Under the pieces are notes generated by a model. It saw only the letters and a list, made by a program, of their open reading frames with translations. It did not search any database and had not been told where the DNA came from. From assembly GCF_002209485.1 (NCBI RefSeq), contig NZ_NJIX01000002.1, positions 558,001 through 622,000 of the forward strand: DNA of 64,000 nt. Direction: 5' to 3'. This document shows positions 7,875 through 15,961 of the stretch, piece by piece (positions within the stretch are counted from its first letter, which is position 1; every line of letters starts with the position of its first letter). Origin of the DNA: Achromobacter sp. HZ34 (GTDB lineage: Bacteria; Pseudomonadota; Gammaproteobacteria; Burkholderiales; Burkholderiaceae_B). The translations under genes and the position numbers were made by a program.

Positions 7875-9908
7875 ATGCAGGTGCAGGGCCGGGGATTTCG
7901 ATGGGGCGTGTATGGGGTGCTCACGCTGGTGATCGTCGCGGGGCTGGGGCTGTCCGCGTTCATGGCGAACAAGGCCGAGAATTTCGGCAAGGCCTTGCGG
8001 CCCTTGCTCAATGTGAACCTGCCGGCTTACGAGCATTTGGCCGAGTTTGAACACGCGGTGCTACTTTACCAGTTGGCCCTGAACAAATACGCGACGCAAT
8101 CCATCGATCACGATCGCTTCGTGATGCTGACGACGAACCAGCGCGAAGACATGAAGCGCGGGCTGGAAATCCTGCTGCGCGATTTTCCCGGCCATACCGA
8201 CGTCGCCCCCATACGCGCGGCCAGCAGCCGATTGCTGCCCCTGGCCGGCCGCCTGGATGGCATGCTGGCGGACCCGACCAACGCCGGCAGCGGCACGCGC
8301 GACCTGCTGCAGCAGGCCAATCGCTACACCAACGACATTCGCGACCAGCTGGTGCAGTTGAAGCACGATGCCACCACCGGCCTGGAGCAAGCGCAGGCAC
8401 TCACCCACACCAATATCGAGTCGATGTCGCGGCTGGTGCATGCCTATACCCTGCTGACCCTGGCCGCATCGCTGTTCATGATGTACCACGTGCGTGCCCG
8501 CCTGCGCAGCGAACACCAGCTTGCCATCCAGGCCTCGCACGATCCCTTGACCGATCTCGCCAACCGCCGTTCGTTCGAACGGCGCCTGCGCCACATCAAG
8601 GGCCAGCCGCACACGCTGGCGCTGGGCATGATAGACCGCTTCGACCGGGTGGTCGGCGGCCTGGGCTATACCTTCGCCGATCGGCTGATGCGCGAGATCG
8701 CCCAGCGGGTGCGCGCGGCCGCCGAGCAGCATGGCGGCGAAGTCTTTCGCCTGGACGGCGCTACGCTGGCGGTGCTGTATCGCGGCAAGGAAGCGAGCAC
8801 CGCGCCCGGCACCGCGGCGAGCAATGCAGCCAAGACCGCAGCCAGTACCGCAGCCGGCGCCGAGAGCCACACCGTGGCCAGCATGGTCGGCGGCGCAGGC
8901 GCCACGCCGGATGCGCTGGAGACCTTGCGCGAAGCCATGCGCCGGCCGTTTCGCTTTGGCAAACACGAGGTCTTTCCCAGCCTGAGCCTGGGCAGCGCTG
9001 ACTATCCGGCCCAGTGCAGCGACGTGGGGCAATTGCTGACGCACGCCGACGCGGCACTGCGCGCGGCGCGGGAAGCCGGCGGCGATATCGTCATTCCCTA
9101 CTCCGATGCCATCAGCCAGCAGACCCGCCACAACCTGCACCGCGAGGCGCAGCTCGCGCATGCCCTGGAACGCGATGAACTGGTGCTTCACTACCAGCCG
9201 CAGGAACGCCTGGACGGCAGCGGCCTGGCCGGTTTCGAAGCGCTGCTGCGCTGGCGCCATGGCGATGCATTGATCCCGCCCGCGGAATTCATCCCCATCG
9301 CGGAAGAGTCCGGGCTGATCATTCCGATCGGCGCGTGGGTCCTGGAACAGGCTTGCCGCCAGGCGCGCCTGTGGCAGGAACTGGCGCCGGACCGCCCACT
9401 GGTCGTGGCCGTGAACATTTCGCCGCGCCAATTCGGCCATCCCGACTTCCTGAACCGCGTGTCCGGCATCCTTGCCGAGACCGGCGTCGATCCCACCCGG
9501 ATCGAACTGGAAATCACCGAAAGCATGCTGATGCAGGACCACGGCCGCAGCGAGCACCTGTTGCGCGCACTGCGGGAGCTGAGGCTGCAATTGGCCATCG
9601 ATGATTTCGGCACCGGCTATTCCAGCCTGGCCTATCTGAAGCGCTTCCCGGTGGACAAGCTGAAGATAGACCAGTCCTTCATCCGTTCTCTACGGCCCGG
9701 CGGCAACGATGCGGCCATCGTGCGCGCCATGATCAATATGGCGCATCACCTGGGGCTGCGTGTCATTGCCGAAGGCGTGGAGACCGCCACGCAACGCGAA
9801 TGGCTGCGCGATTGGGGATGCGACGAAATCCAGGGCTACTGGTACGGCAAGCCCATGCCGGCGGAGAGCGCGGGCTTCTTCATCACGGAAGCGCCAGCCT
9901 CGGCATGA
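7875..9908 (+). CDS. Membrane c-di-GMP phosphodiesterase with degenerate GGDEF domain
   Basis: A 677-residue protein with membrane helices at about 11-29 and 191-206 enclosing a periplasmic helical sensor of about 160 residues. The GGDEF-like domain is at about 215-405 and the EAL domain at 425-670. The GGDEF signature is lost: the expected site reads R-L-D-G-A-T-L (292-298), and an Ala/Thr/Ser-rich insertion (307-330) follows directly. The EAL domain looks active: FEALLRW (E455), NISPRQF, EITES, IDDFGTGYSSLAYLK, KIDQSFI and EGVET are all present. It should therefore break down c-di-GMP, with the dead GGDEF domain as a regulatory module. No good ribosome site was found; the ATG gives a short positive N-terminus before helix 1. 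Confidence 0.88.
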   Translation: MQVQGRGFRWGVYGVLTLVIVAGLGLSAFMANKAENFGKALRPLLNVNLPAYEHLAEFEHAVLLYQLALNKYATQSIDHDRFVMLTTNQREDMKRGLEILLRDFPGHTDVAPIRAASSRLLPLAGRLDGMLADPTNAGSGTRDLLQQANRYTNDIRDQLVQLKHDATTGLEQAQALTHTNIESMSRLVHAYTLLTLAASLFMMYHVRARLRSEHQLAIQASHDPLTDLANRRSFERRLRHIKGQPHTLALGMIDRFDRVVGGLGYTFADRLMREIAQRVRAAAEQHGGEVFRLDGATLAVLYRGKEASTAPGTAASNAAKTAASTAAGAESHTVASMVGGAGATPDALETLREAMRRPFRFGKHEVFPSLSLGSADYPAQCSDVGQLLTHADAALRAAREAGGDIVIPYSDAISQQTRHNLHREAQLAHALERDELVLHYQPQERLDGSGLAGFEALLRWRHGDALIPPAEFIPIAEESGLIIPIGAWVLEQACRQARLWQELAPDRPLVVAVNISPRQFGHPDFLNRVSGILAETGVDPTRIELEITESMLMQDHGRSEHLLRALRELRLQLAIDDFGTGYSSLAYLKRFPVDKLKIDQSFIRSLRPGGNDAAIVRAMINMAHHLGLRVIAEGVETATQREWLRDWGCDEIQGYWYGKPMPAESAGFFITEAPASA

Positions 9909-9913
9909 CCCGC

Positions 9914-9932
9914 GCGGGCCAGCTTGGCCCGC
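9914..9932. terminator. Hairpin between convergent genes
   Basis: An 8-bp perfect stem (GCGGGCCA / TGGCCCGC) with loop GCT fills the 24-bp gap between the phosphodiesterase and marR stop codons. It has no T-run on either strand, so termination is plausible but unproven. Confidence 0.45.
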
Positions 9933-10406
9933 CTAGGGCTGCGTGGCCTGCTGGGCTGCTTGCTGCGCCTGCGCCGCCAGCTGGGCGCCCTTGAAGTTCT
10001 CTTCCAGCGCGGCCAGCACCTGATGGAAGACTTCCATCTGCTTGTTCGTCAAGCCGTCCAGGGTATGTTCGAAGAATTCGGCGCGGCGCGGCAGGGCCTC
10101 GGCCACCACGCGCTTGCCCTGCGCCGTCAGGGTGGCGTTGATCAGGCGATTGTCCTGTTCATCGATGCTGCGGCTGATCCAGCCCAGGCCTTCCATGGCC
10201 TGCAGCTGCCGCGTCAGCGACGCGGGGTCCAGGCGGCACCGTTCAGCCAGCATTTTCTGCGAGCAGCGCCCTTCTTCGTGCAAGGCCAATAGAATGCGCC
10301 AGCGCGGCAGGGCGTGCCCCACCTGAGCGCTGAAGGCAGTCATCATCACACGATAGGTCTGGCCTAGCTGCTGGACGGTACGCAGGCCCTGTTGTTCTTT
10401 TGCCAT
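9933..10406 (-). CDS. MarR-family transcriptional regulator
   Basis: A 157-residue protein from ATG 10406; the 15-codon upstream extension lies inside the efflux gene and was rejected. It shows the MarR layout: a dimer helix, then a winged helix (LPRWRILLALHEEGRCSQ, LAERCRLDPASLTRQLQAMEGLGWI) and the wing (RSIDEQDNRLINATLT, with the family's D-x-R). A Gln/Ala-rich tail (AQAQQAAQQATQP) ends the protein. The start is 4 bases after the efflux-pump stop, so the two genes form an operon in which the regulator is second. An operator with MarR-like symmetry lies just before the pump gene, suggesting autoregulated repression relieved by a pump substrate. The substrate is unknown. Confidence 0.88.
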   Translation of the reverse strand: MAKEQQGLRTVQQLGQTYRVMMTAFSAQVGHALPRWRILLALHEEGRCSQKMLAERCRLDPASLTRQLQAMEGLGWISRSIDEQDNRLINATLTAQGKRVVAEALPRRAEFFEHTLDGLTNKQMEVFHQVLAALEENFKGAQLAAQAQQAAQQATQP

Positions 10407-10410
10407 GGCG

Positions 10411-12018
10411 CTATTCTGCCACGGGTCCGGCGGCCGGCTTGCCGACAGCACGCGCCAACTTGATCGGCGGTACCCGCCGCACGCACCACAGGGTCAGGAT
10501 GGCCACGGCCAGCACCACGATCTGGCCGTCATGGATCGCGCTTACCAGCGATTCCCGCGCCACCTCCAGGAAGGACGCGCCGTTGCTGCCGGCGGCCGCC
10601 ACCTGGCCCATGAAGTCCGATTGGGCCTGCGGATTGACCAGGATCTGCGGATCATCCAGCTGCGGCAACCAATGCGCCGCCTGGCTGGCCGCCAGGGCAG
10701 ACTCGACCCCGCTGACATAGCTGTGATTGACCATGGTGCCCACCACCGCCGTGCCTATCATGCCGCCTATCATGCGCAGCGACTGCAGCAAGGCCGTGGC
10801 GATGCCCAGATGGGCGCGGCCGGCGGTCTGCTGGGCGAACACGGTCAGGTTGGGCATGACAAAACCCAGGCCCAGACCGGCCATCAGCATGTAGCAGGCA
10901 ATCAGCACGCGCGGGGTGTAGTGATGGGTGGTGATGACGCCGGCCGTGGCCAGGCACAGCAGCAGGCAACCCACATACAGCATGTTGTTGGGATTCTTGA
11001 TGCGCGTGACGATACGGCCATTGGTGATGCTGCCCACCGTGATGAAAGCGACCATCGGGGTCACCAGCAGGCCGGCATCCTTGGGCGACAGTCCGAATCC
11101 GCCCTGCAGCAACAGCGGCGCATAAAAGAGGAAGGAGAACATGGTCACCCCCAGCAGTAGCGCCAGGGTGAACAACGCGGCCAGGCTGCGATTGCGGAAC
11201 ATGTCCAGCGGCAGCAGCGGTTGCGGGCAGCGCCGCTCCCAGTAGATCAACAGGACAAAGGCCAGCACGCTGGCAATGCCCAGCCCGAACGACGTGGCAC
11301 TGGCGCCCTGGGTCGGCAGCAGTTCCACCATCAGCTGGATGCCGCCCAGGGCAATGGCGATCAGCACGGCGCCCGGCCAGTCCAGGCGTATCCTGCCCTG
11401 GTTCACGCTCTGGCGCAGATGCGGCAGATGGCGCACCACGAACCACAGGCCCAGCAGACCCACCGGCAGGTTGACGTAGAACACCGACCGCCAGCCGTAG
11501 TATTCCGTGAGAAAGCCGCCCAGCGTCGGGCCGACCGCATTGGCGATGCCGAAGGCCGAACTGAACATGACCTGCCAGCGCAGCCGCACGTGGGAATCGG
11601 GAAAGAGGTCGGGAATACAGGCGAAGGCGGTACCCACCAGCATGCCGCCGCCTATGCCCTGCAGCGCGCGGGCCAGGACCAGGAACAGCATGCTGTTGGC
11701 CGCGCCGCACAGCACCGACGCCAGCGTGAAAACAACGATGGCGCCCACGACGAAGGGCTTGCGTCCGTAGTAGTCGCCGAGCCGGCCGAAGATGGGAATG
11801 GTCACGACCGACGTCAGCAGGTAGGACGTGGCCACCCACGCATAAAGATCGAAGCCCCTGAGTTCCGCCACGACGGTGGGCAGCGCCGTACCGACCACGG
11901 TCTGGTCGACGGCCACCAGCATGACGACGAAGCACATGCCCAGCATGGCCATCAGGGATTGGCGAAACGGCAGCACCTGGCCGGCGGAATGGGGAGTATC
12001 TGGAGCACGGGGCGCCAT
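10411..12018 (-). CDS. DHA2-type (14-helix) MFS multidrug efflux transporter
   Basis: A 535-residue membrane protein. The drug/proton antiporter 2 signatures are visible: VAVDQTVVGTALPTVV in helix 1, GRLGDYYGRKP (motif A) in the loop 2-3, ALQGIGGGMLVG in helix 4, and GIANAVGPTLGGFL (motif C) in helix 5. Length and hydrophobic pattern fit 14 helices, like EmrB or QacA. No EmrA-type membrane-fusion partner adjoins it, so it probably exports drugs only across the inner membrane. Its promoter region carries the three-half-site operator at 12029-12049, and marR follows 4 bases after its stop. Substrate specificity cannot be read from sequence. Confidence 0.9.
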   Translation of the reverse strand: MAPRAPDTPHSAGQVLPFRQSLMAMLGMCFVVMLVAVDQTVVGTALPTVVAELRGFDLYAWVATSYLLTSVVTIPIFGRLGDYYGRKPFVVGAIVVFTLASVLCGAANSMLFLVLARALQGIGGGMLVGTAFACIPDLFPDSHVRLRWQVMFSSAFGIANAVGPTLGGFLTEYYGWRSVFYVNLPVGLLGLWFVVRHLPHLRQSVNQGRIRLDWPGAVLIAIALGGIQLMVELLPTQGASATSFGLGIASVLAFVLLIYWERRCPQPLLPLDMFRNRSLAALFTLALLLGVTMFSFLFYAPLLLQGGFGLSPKDAGLLVTPMVAFITVGSITNGRIVTRIKNPNNMLYVGCLLLCLATAGVITTHHYTPRVLIACYMLMAGLGLGFVMPNLTVFAQQTAGRAHLGIATALLQSLRMIGGMIGTAVVGTMVNHSYVSGVESALAASQAAHWLPQLDDPQILVNPQAQSDFMGQVAAAGSNGASFLEVARESLVSAIHDGQIVVLAVAILTLWCVRRVPPIKLARAVGKPAAGPVAE

Positions 12019-12028
12019 TTATGGACCT

Positions 12029-12049
12029 ATCAATAATTGATCTATCAAT
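12029..12049. promoter_or_regulatory. Probable MarR operator (overlapping inverted repeats)
   Basis: Three six-base half-sites sit in alternating orientation: ATCAAT, one A, ATTGAT, CT, ATCAAT. They form two overlapping inverted repeats 11 bases upstream of the efflux-pump start codon. This AT-rich symmetry in GC-rich surroundings is what MarR proteins bind, and marR is in the same operon. Confidence 0.7.
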
Positions 12050-12159
12050 CATTCTAGCGCAATGCCGCTTCGAAGGCATGAGCATTCAACCGAAATAGAG
12101 GGTCGTTGCGCCGGTGGTACAGTGAAGCCCCCCTGCTGCCCAGCGCCGCATCGCTGCAC

Positions 12160-12591
12160 ATGCTAGATACATTGGACGATCTCGATCACCGCCTCATCGC
12201 GCTTTTGCGCGATGACGGACGGCTGCCTACCGCCACGCTGGCGAAGAAGCTGTCGGTATCGCGCGGCACGGTGCAGAACCGCATCGATCGCCTGCTGCGC
12301 AGCGGCCTGCTGCTGGGCTTCACCATCCGTCTGCGCAGCGAAGTGGAGATTCCGGCGGTGCGCGCCATGACGCTGGTCGAAGTGCGTGGCAATGAAACGG
12401 ACGCAGTGGTCGGGGCCTTGCGGCGGCTGCCCGAAGTGGTGGAGGTGCACTCCACCAGTGGCCGCTGGGATCTGATCGTGGAGATCCGCGTGCAGGACCT
12501 GTCGACCTTCGACCGGGTGCTGCGCGACGTGCGCAGCATCAAGGGCATCGCCAACTCCGAAACCAACCTGATGCTGGCGCATTACAAGTAG
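12160..12591 (+). CDS. AsnC/Lrp-family transcriptional regulator
   Basis: A 143-residue protein from the ATG at 12160 (MLDTLDDLDHRLIALL). A longer frame from 12106 adds 18 residues with no family similarity. The N-terminal helix-turn-helix reads LIALLRDDGRLPTATLAKKL then SVSRGTVQNRIDRLLRSGLL. The RAM ligand domain follows (VRAMTLVEVRGNETDAVVGA, VVEVHSTSGRWDLIVEIRV). Length is typical for Lrp/AsnC proteins. It is divergent from the efflux operon by about 140 bp and is followed 156 bp later by iclR; no linked biosynthetic gene reveals its amino acid ligand. Confidence 0.88.
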   Translation: MLDTLDDLDHRLIALLRDDGRLPTATLAKKLSVSRGTVQNRIDRLLRSGLLLGFTIRLRSEVEIPAVRAMTLVEVRGNETDAVVGALRRLPEVVEVHSTSGRWDLIVEIRVQDLSTFDRVLRDVRSIKGIANSETNLMLAHYK

Positions 12592-12709
12592 CACCCTGCC
12601 CGTTCTCGCAAGATCATGCGGCCGGGCCCCTGCACCCAGACCATCCACTAACCTTGCCGCGTCGATGCGTTGACGATGCATCGCAGGGCCGCTTAGAATC
12701 GCTTGTCAT

Positions 12710-12725
12710 CCGAACATATGTTCGG
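12710..12725. promoter_or_regulatory. Perfect 16-bp palindrome upstream of the IclR gene
   Basis: CCGAACATATGTTCGG is a perfect inverted repeat ending 22 bases before the iclR start codon. Its position and symmetry fit an autoregulatory operator for the IclR protein, or for another regulator of the aldolase-dehydrogenase unit. Confidence 0.6.
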
Positions 12726-12747
12726 ACTCCGATCATTCTGAGCACAG

Positions 12748-13575
12748 ATGGCCACCCTCAATCCCAAGAACCAGGTCAACTCGGTCGCCAAGGCCTTCGC
12801 CGTCATCAAGGCGTTCGATGCGACGCTGCCTGAAATGACCATCTCCGAGATTGCCGCGCGCGCCGGCCTGGACCGCGGCACGGCGTTTCGCCTGATCCAG
12901 ACCCTGGTCATGTTGGGCTACGTGCATGCCGTGCCCGACAGCAAACGCTACCGCCTGGGCCTGAAGTGCCTTGAACTGGGTTATGCCGCGCTGTCCAGCC
13001 GCCAGGACCTGGCCGATCACGCGGAACCCCTGTTGCGCGCCGCCGTGCCCGCTGTCGCCGATGCGGCATCCCTGGGCACGCTGGACCTGGGCGAAGTGGT
13101 GTACTTGAAGCGCGTTCAAGCGGGCCTGGGCCGCCACAACATGCAACGCGGCCCCGGCACGCGCATCGGCGCCTATGGGTCCGCGCTGGGGCACGCCATG
13201 CTGGCCTTCCTGCCGCGCGCGCAACAGATCGCCGCGCTGGAAAGCGCGCCGCGCATCAAGCTGTCCGAACACACACTGACCGAACTGGATGCCTTGCTGG
13301 CCCGCCTGGATGAAGTCCGCGCCCGCGGCTATGCACTGTCCGATGGCGAGAATGCCTATGGCTTGCGCACCATCGCCGCGCCCGTACTGGCCGAGGACGG
13401 CATGCCGATGGCGGGTGTCAGCCTGACGATAGATGCCGGCCGCATGGCGATGGCGGATTTCGTCGCGCAAGCGGCCGACAGCCTGCGGCAACTGGCGCGG
13501 CAACTCACCGACGCCGCCCGCCTGTCCGGTGGCGCCATCCGCAACGGCAAGCTGCCAGCCAGGCCGGCGGCCTGA
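12748..13575 (+). CDS. IclR-family transcriptional regulator
   Basis: A 275-residue protein. Residues 10-75 form the winged helix (VNSVAKAFAVIKAFDA, MTISEIAARAGLDRGTAFRLI, LGYV, KRYRLG). Residues 85-255 are the IclR effector-binding domain (AADAASLGTLD..., YGSALGHAMLAFLP, RGYALSDGENAYGLRTIAAPV). The 'N-x-V-x-K-A' start and GLRTIAAPV are similar to the PcaR/PobR branch that responds to aromatic-acid pathway intermediates; this is similarity, not proof. It precedes the aldolase gene by 82 bases in the same direction and follows a perfect palindrome, so it most likely controls itself and the two catabolic enzymes downstream. Confidence 0.88.
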   Translation: MATLNPKNQVNSVAKAFAVIKAFDATLPEMTISEIAARAGLDRGTAFRLIQTLVMLGYVHAVPDSKRYRLGLKCLELGYAALSSRQDLADHAEPLLRAAVPAVADAASLGTLDLGEVVYLKRVQAGLGRHNMQRGPGTRIGAYGSALGHAMLAFLPRAQQIAALESAPRIKLSEHTLTELDALLARLDEVRARGYALSDGENAYGLRTIAAPVLAEDGMPMAGVSLTIDAGRMAMADFVAQAADSLRQLARQLTDAARLSGGAIRNGKLPARPAA

Positions 13576-13657
13576 AAAACTTCCACGGCATCGAAAGAAC
13601 GATCAGAACCTGCAACGCATAACTCAAACCCGGCATTTTTCCACCGCGAGGATAGAC

Positions 13658-14422
13658 ATGGAATTGCGTACCAACCGCTTCAAGCGCGATCTCGGCCGCC
13701 GCCAGCAGATCGGCATGTTTTCCACTTTGGGCGGCGCCGTCACGACGGAACTCTTCGGCGCGTGCGGCTTCGACTGGATCCTGCTCGACACGGAACATTC
13801 GCCCAATGAACTGCCGGACCTGATCCATCAGATGCAGGCACTGGCCGCGCTTGACGTCAACGCCATCGTGCGCCCCGCCTGGTCGGACATGGTGCTGGTC
13901 AAACGCATCCTGGACGCGGGCGCGCAGACCTTGCTGTTTCCCTACATCCAGAACGCCGAGGAAGCCGCGGCCGCCGTCAGCTATACGCGCTATCCGCCGC
14001 ATGGCGTGCGTGGCGTGTCGGGCAGTTCGCGCGCCGCCGCCTATGGCCTGATCCCCGGCTATTTCAACAAGATCGCTGACGAGATCTGCGTGCTGGTGCA
14101 GATCGAAACCGTCGAGGGCTTGAAGAACCTGGAAGCGATCGCCGACGTTCCCGGCGTCGATGGTGTGTTCATCGGACCGGCGGACCTGTCGGCATCCCTG
14201 GGCCATCTGGGCAACGCCCAACACCCGGAAGTGCAGGCCGCGCTGGACGATGCATTCGCGCGCCTGCACGCGAAAGGCAAGCCCTCCGGCTACCTGACCA
14301 CGCGCGAGGACGATGCGGCACGCCGCATCGCGCAAGGCGTGAGCTTCGTCGGCGCCGCCACCGACACCTCCATCATCACCAACGCGACCACCAGCCTGCT
14401 GGGCCGGCTGCGCCAACCCTGA
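13658..14422 (+). CDS. HpcH/HpaI-family class II aldolase
   Basis: A 254-residue protein; the ATG at 13658 follows GAGGA, and a longer frame from 13433 is the iclR shadow. The metal-dependent pyruvate aldolase signature is complete: LLDTEHSP (H47, base), NAIVRP (R72), LVQIET (E150, metal), FIGPADLSASLG (D176, metal), plus GVRGVSGSSRAAAYG. Such enzymes split 4-hydroxy-2-oxo acids into pyruvate and an aldehyde. HpaI releases succinate semialdehyde in homoprotocatechuate breakdown; RhmA and GarL relatives act on sugar acids. The next gene, 16 bases later, is an aldehyde dehydrogenase of the succinate-semialdehyde type, which favours succinate semialdehyde as a product. The rest of a 4-hydroxyphenylacetate pathway is not in the window. 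Confidence 0.85.
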   Translation: MELRTNRFKRDLGRRQQIGMFSTLGGAVTTELFGACGFDWILLDTEHSPNELPDLIHQMQALAALDVNAIVRPAWSDMVLVKRILDAGAQTLLFPYIQNAEEAAAAVSYTRYPPHGVRGVSGSSRAAAYGLIPGYFNKIADEICVLVQIETVEGLKNLEAIADVPGVDGVFIGPADLSASLGHLGNAQHPEVQAALDDAFARLHAKGKPSGYLTTREDDAARRIAQGVSFVGAATDTSIITNATTSLLGRLRQP

Positions 14423-14438
14423 GCACGGGGCCGATGAC

Positions 14439-15887
14439 ATGAAAGACACCGCAGTCTCCTATCCTGAACTGGCCCTGCTGATCGATGGCGAGTGGCTGGA
14501 CAGCAGCAGCCGCCCCGGTCGCACCATCAGCAATCCCGCCACCGGCGCCGCATTGGGCGCCCTGCCCTACGCCACGGAAGCGGATCTGGCGCGCGCGCTG
14601 AGCGCCGCCGAACGCGCGCTGGCCAGCTGGCGCACCGTGCCTGCCTACGACCGCGCGATCATCCTGAACCGCGCCGCCGCCTTGTTGCGCGAGCGCTGCG
14701 AAGCCATCGCCACGGCGCTCACGCTGGAACAAGGCAAGCCCCTGGCCGAAGCGCGCGGAGAAATCCAGACGGCCGCCGACATCTTCGCCTGGAATGCGGA
14801 AGAAGGCCGGCGCGCGTATGGCCGTATCGTGCCGTCGCGCACGCCCAACCAGCGCAATATGGTGGTGAAGGAGCCGATCGGCGTCGTGGCGGCTTTCGCG
14901 CCATGGAACTTCCCCGCCGCCACCGCGGCGCGCAAGATCGCGGGATCGCTGGCGGCCGGCTGCGCCTGCATCATCAAGCCGGCGGAGGAAACCCCCGCCA
15001 CCGCGCTGGCGCTGGCGCGCGCCCTGGTCGACGCGGGCCTGCCGGCGGGTGTGCTGAATGTGGTGTTCGGCGAACCAGCGCACGTGTCCGGCTATTTGCT
15101 GCGTTCGCCTGTCGTGCGCAAAGTGTCGTTCACCGGCTCGACCGTGGTGGGCATCCAGCTGACCACCCTGGCTGCCGCTGACGTCAAGCGCTGCACCATG
15201 GAATTGGGCGGCCATGCGCCGGTCATCGTGTGCGACGACGTCGATCCGCGAGAGGCCGCCCGCCTTGCCGTGGCCGCCAAGTACCGCAATGCCGGCCAGA
15301 TCTGCGTGGCGCCTACCCGCTTTTATGTCCAGGACGGGATCTTCGATGCGTTCGCGGCGGCGTTCACCGAAGCGGCCGCCGCCCTGGTGGTCGGCAACGG
15401 CCTGGATCCGGCGACGCAGATGGGCCCGCTGGCGAATCCGCGCCGCATCGAGGCCATGGACAAACTGACGGCGGAAGCGGTGGACCTGGGCGCAAGACTG
15501 CTGACCGGCGGCAAGCGCCTGCCGGGCGCCGGCTATTTCTACCAGCCCACGGTGCTGGCCGACGTGCCGGAGCACGCCCGCATCATGAATGAAGAACCGT
15601 TCGGACCAGTGGCCATACTCAACCGTTATGCGGAATTGCCCGACGCATTGCTTGCGGCGAATCGCCTGCGCTACGGGCTGGCGGCTTATGCGCACACGCA
15701 CGATGCGCGGCGCGCGCAGCAGATCGCCGATGGCATGCAGGCCGGCACCATAGGCCTGAACACCTACACGGTGACGCAGACCGAGATGCCTTTCGGCGGC
15801 ATCGACCACAGCGGTGACGGCAAGGAAGGCGGCATCGAAGGCCTCGATGGCTATCTGGTCACCAAGATGGTGATGCATCTTCCTTGA
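14439..15887 (+). CDS. NAD(P)-dependent succinate-semialdehyde dehydrogenase-like aldehyde dehydrogenase
   Basis: A 482-residue ALDH-superfamily enzyme. Catalytic features: PWNFP (N157), K180 in IIKPAEETP, FTGST, general base E255 in MELGGHAP and nucleophile C289 in NAGQICVAPTRF. The NEEPFGPV segment comes near the C-terminus. The MELGGHAP and NAGQIC context is that of the GabD/succinate-semialdehyde branch. It lies 16 bases behind the aldolase, so the pair would turn a 4-hydroxy-2-oxo acid into pyruvate plus a carboxylic acid, with an IclR regulator on top. Glutarate semialdehyde or small hydroxyaldehydes are alternative substrates. A strong hairpin follows the gene. Confidence 0.87.
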   Translation: MKDTAVSYPELALLIDGEWLDSSSRPGRTISNPATGAALGALPYATEADLARALSAAERALASWRTVPAYDRAIILNRAAALLRERCEAIATALTLEQGKPLAEARGEIQTAADIFAWNAEEGRRAYGRIVPSRTPNQRNMVVKEPIGVVAAFAPWNFPAATAARKIAGSLAAGCACIIKPAEETPATALALARALVDAGLPAGVLNVVFGEPAHVSGYLLRSPVVRKVSFTGSTVVGIQLTTLAAADVKRCTMELGGHAPVIVCDDVDPREAARLAVAAKYRNAGQICVAPTRFYVQDGIFDAFAAAFTEAAAALVVGNGLDPATQMGPLANPRRIEAMDKLTAEAVDLGARLLTGGKRLPGAGYFYQPTVLADVPEHARIMNEEPFGPVAILNRYAELPDALLAANRLRYGLAAYAHTHDARRAQQIADGMQAGTIGLNTYTVTQTEMPFGGIDHSGDGKEGGIEGLDGYLVTKMVMHLP

Positions 15888-15921
15888 TGCCTTGATGCTT
15901 GGGTATCTGCCTGCGTATCAC

Positions 15922-15959
15922 GCGGGCCCGTGCCGCACGAGTGAACGGCACGGACCCGC
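15922..15959. terminator. Large hairpin between convergent genes
   Basis: A stem of 5 plus 8 base pairs (GCGGG/CCCGC and CCGTGCCG/CGGCACGG, one c/a mismatch between them) with a 10-base loop sits between the dehydrogenase stop and the ocd stop codon. It has no T-run but could block both transcripts. Confidence 0.55.
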
Positions 15960-15961
15960 CC

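Noticed and set aside
13433-13657. Longer form of the aldolase starting at 13433
   Set aside because: The extra 75 residues are the out-of-frame end of iclR; a good ribosome site and family start are at 13658.
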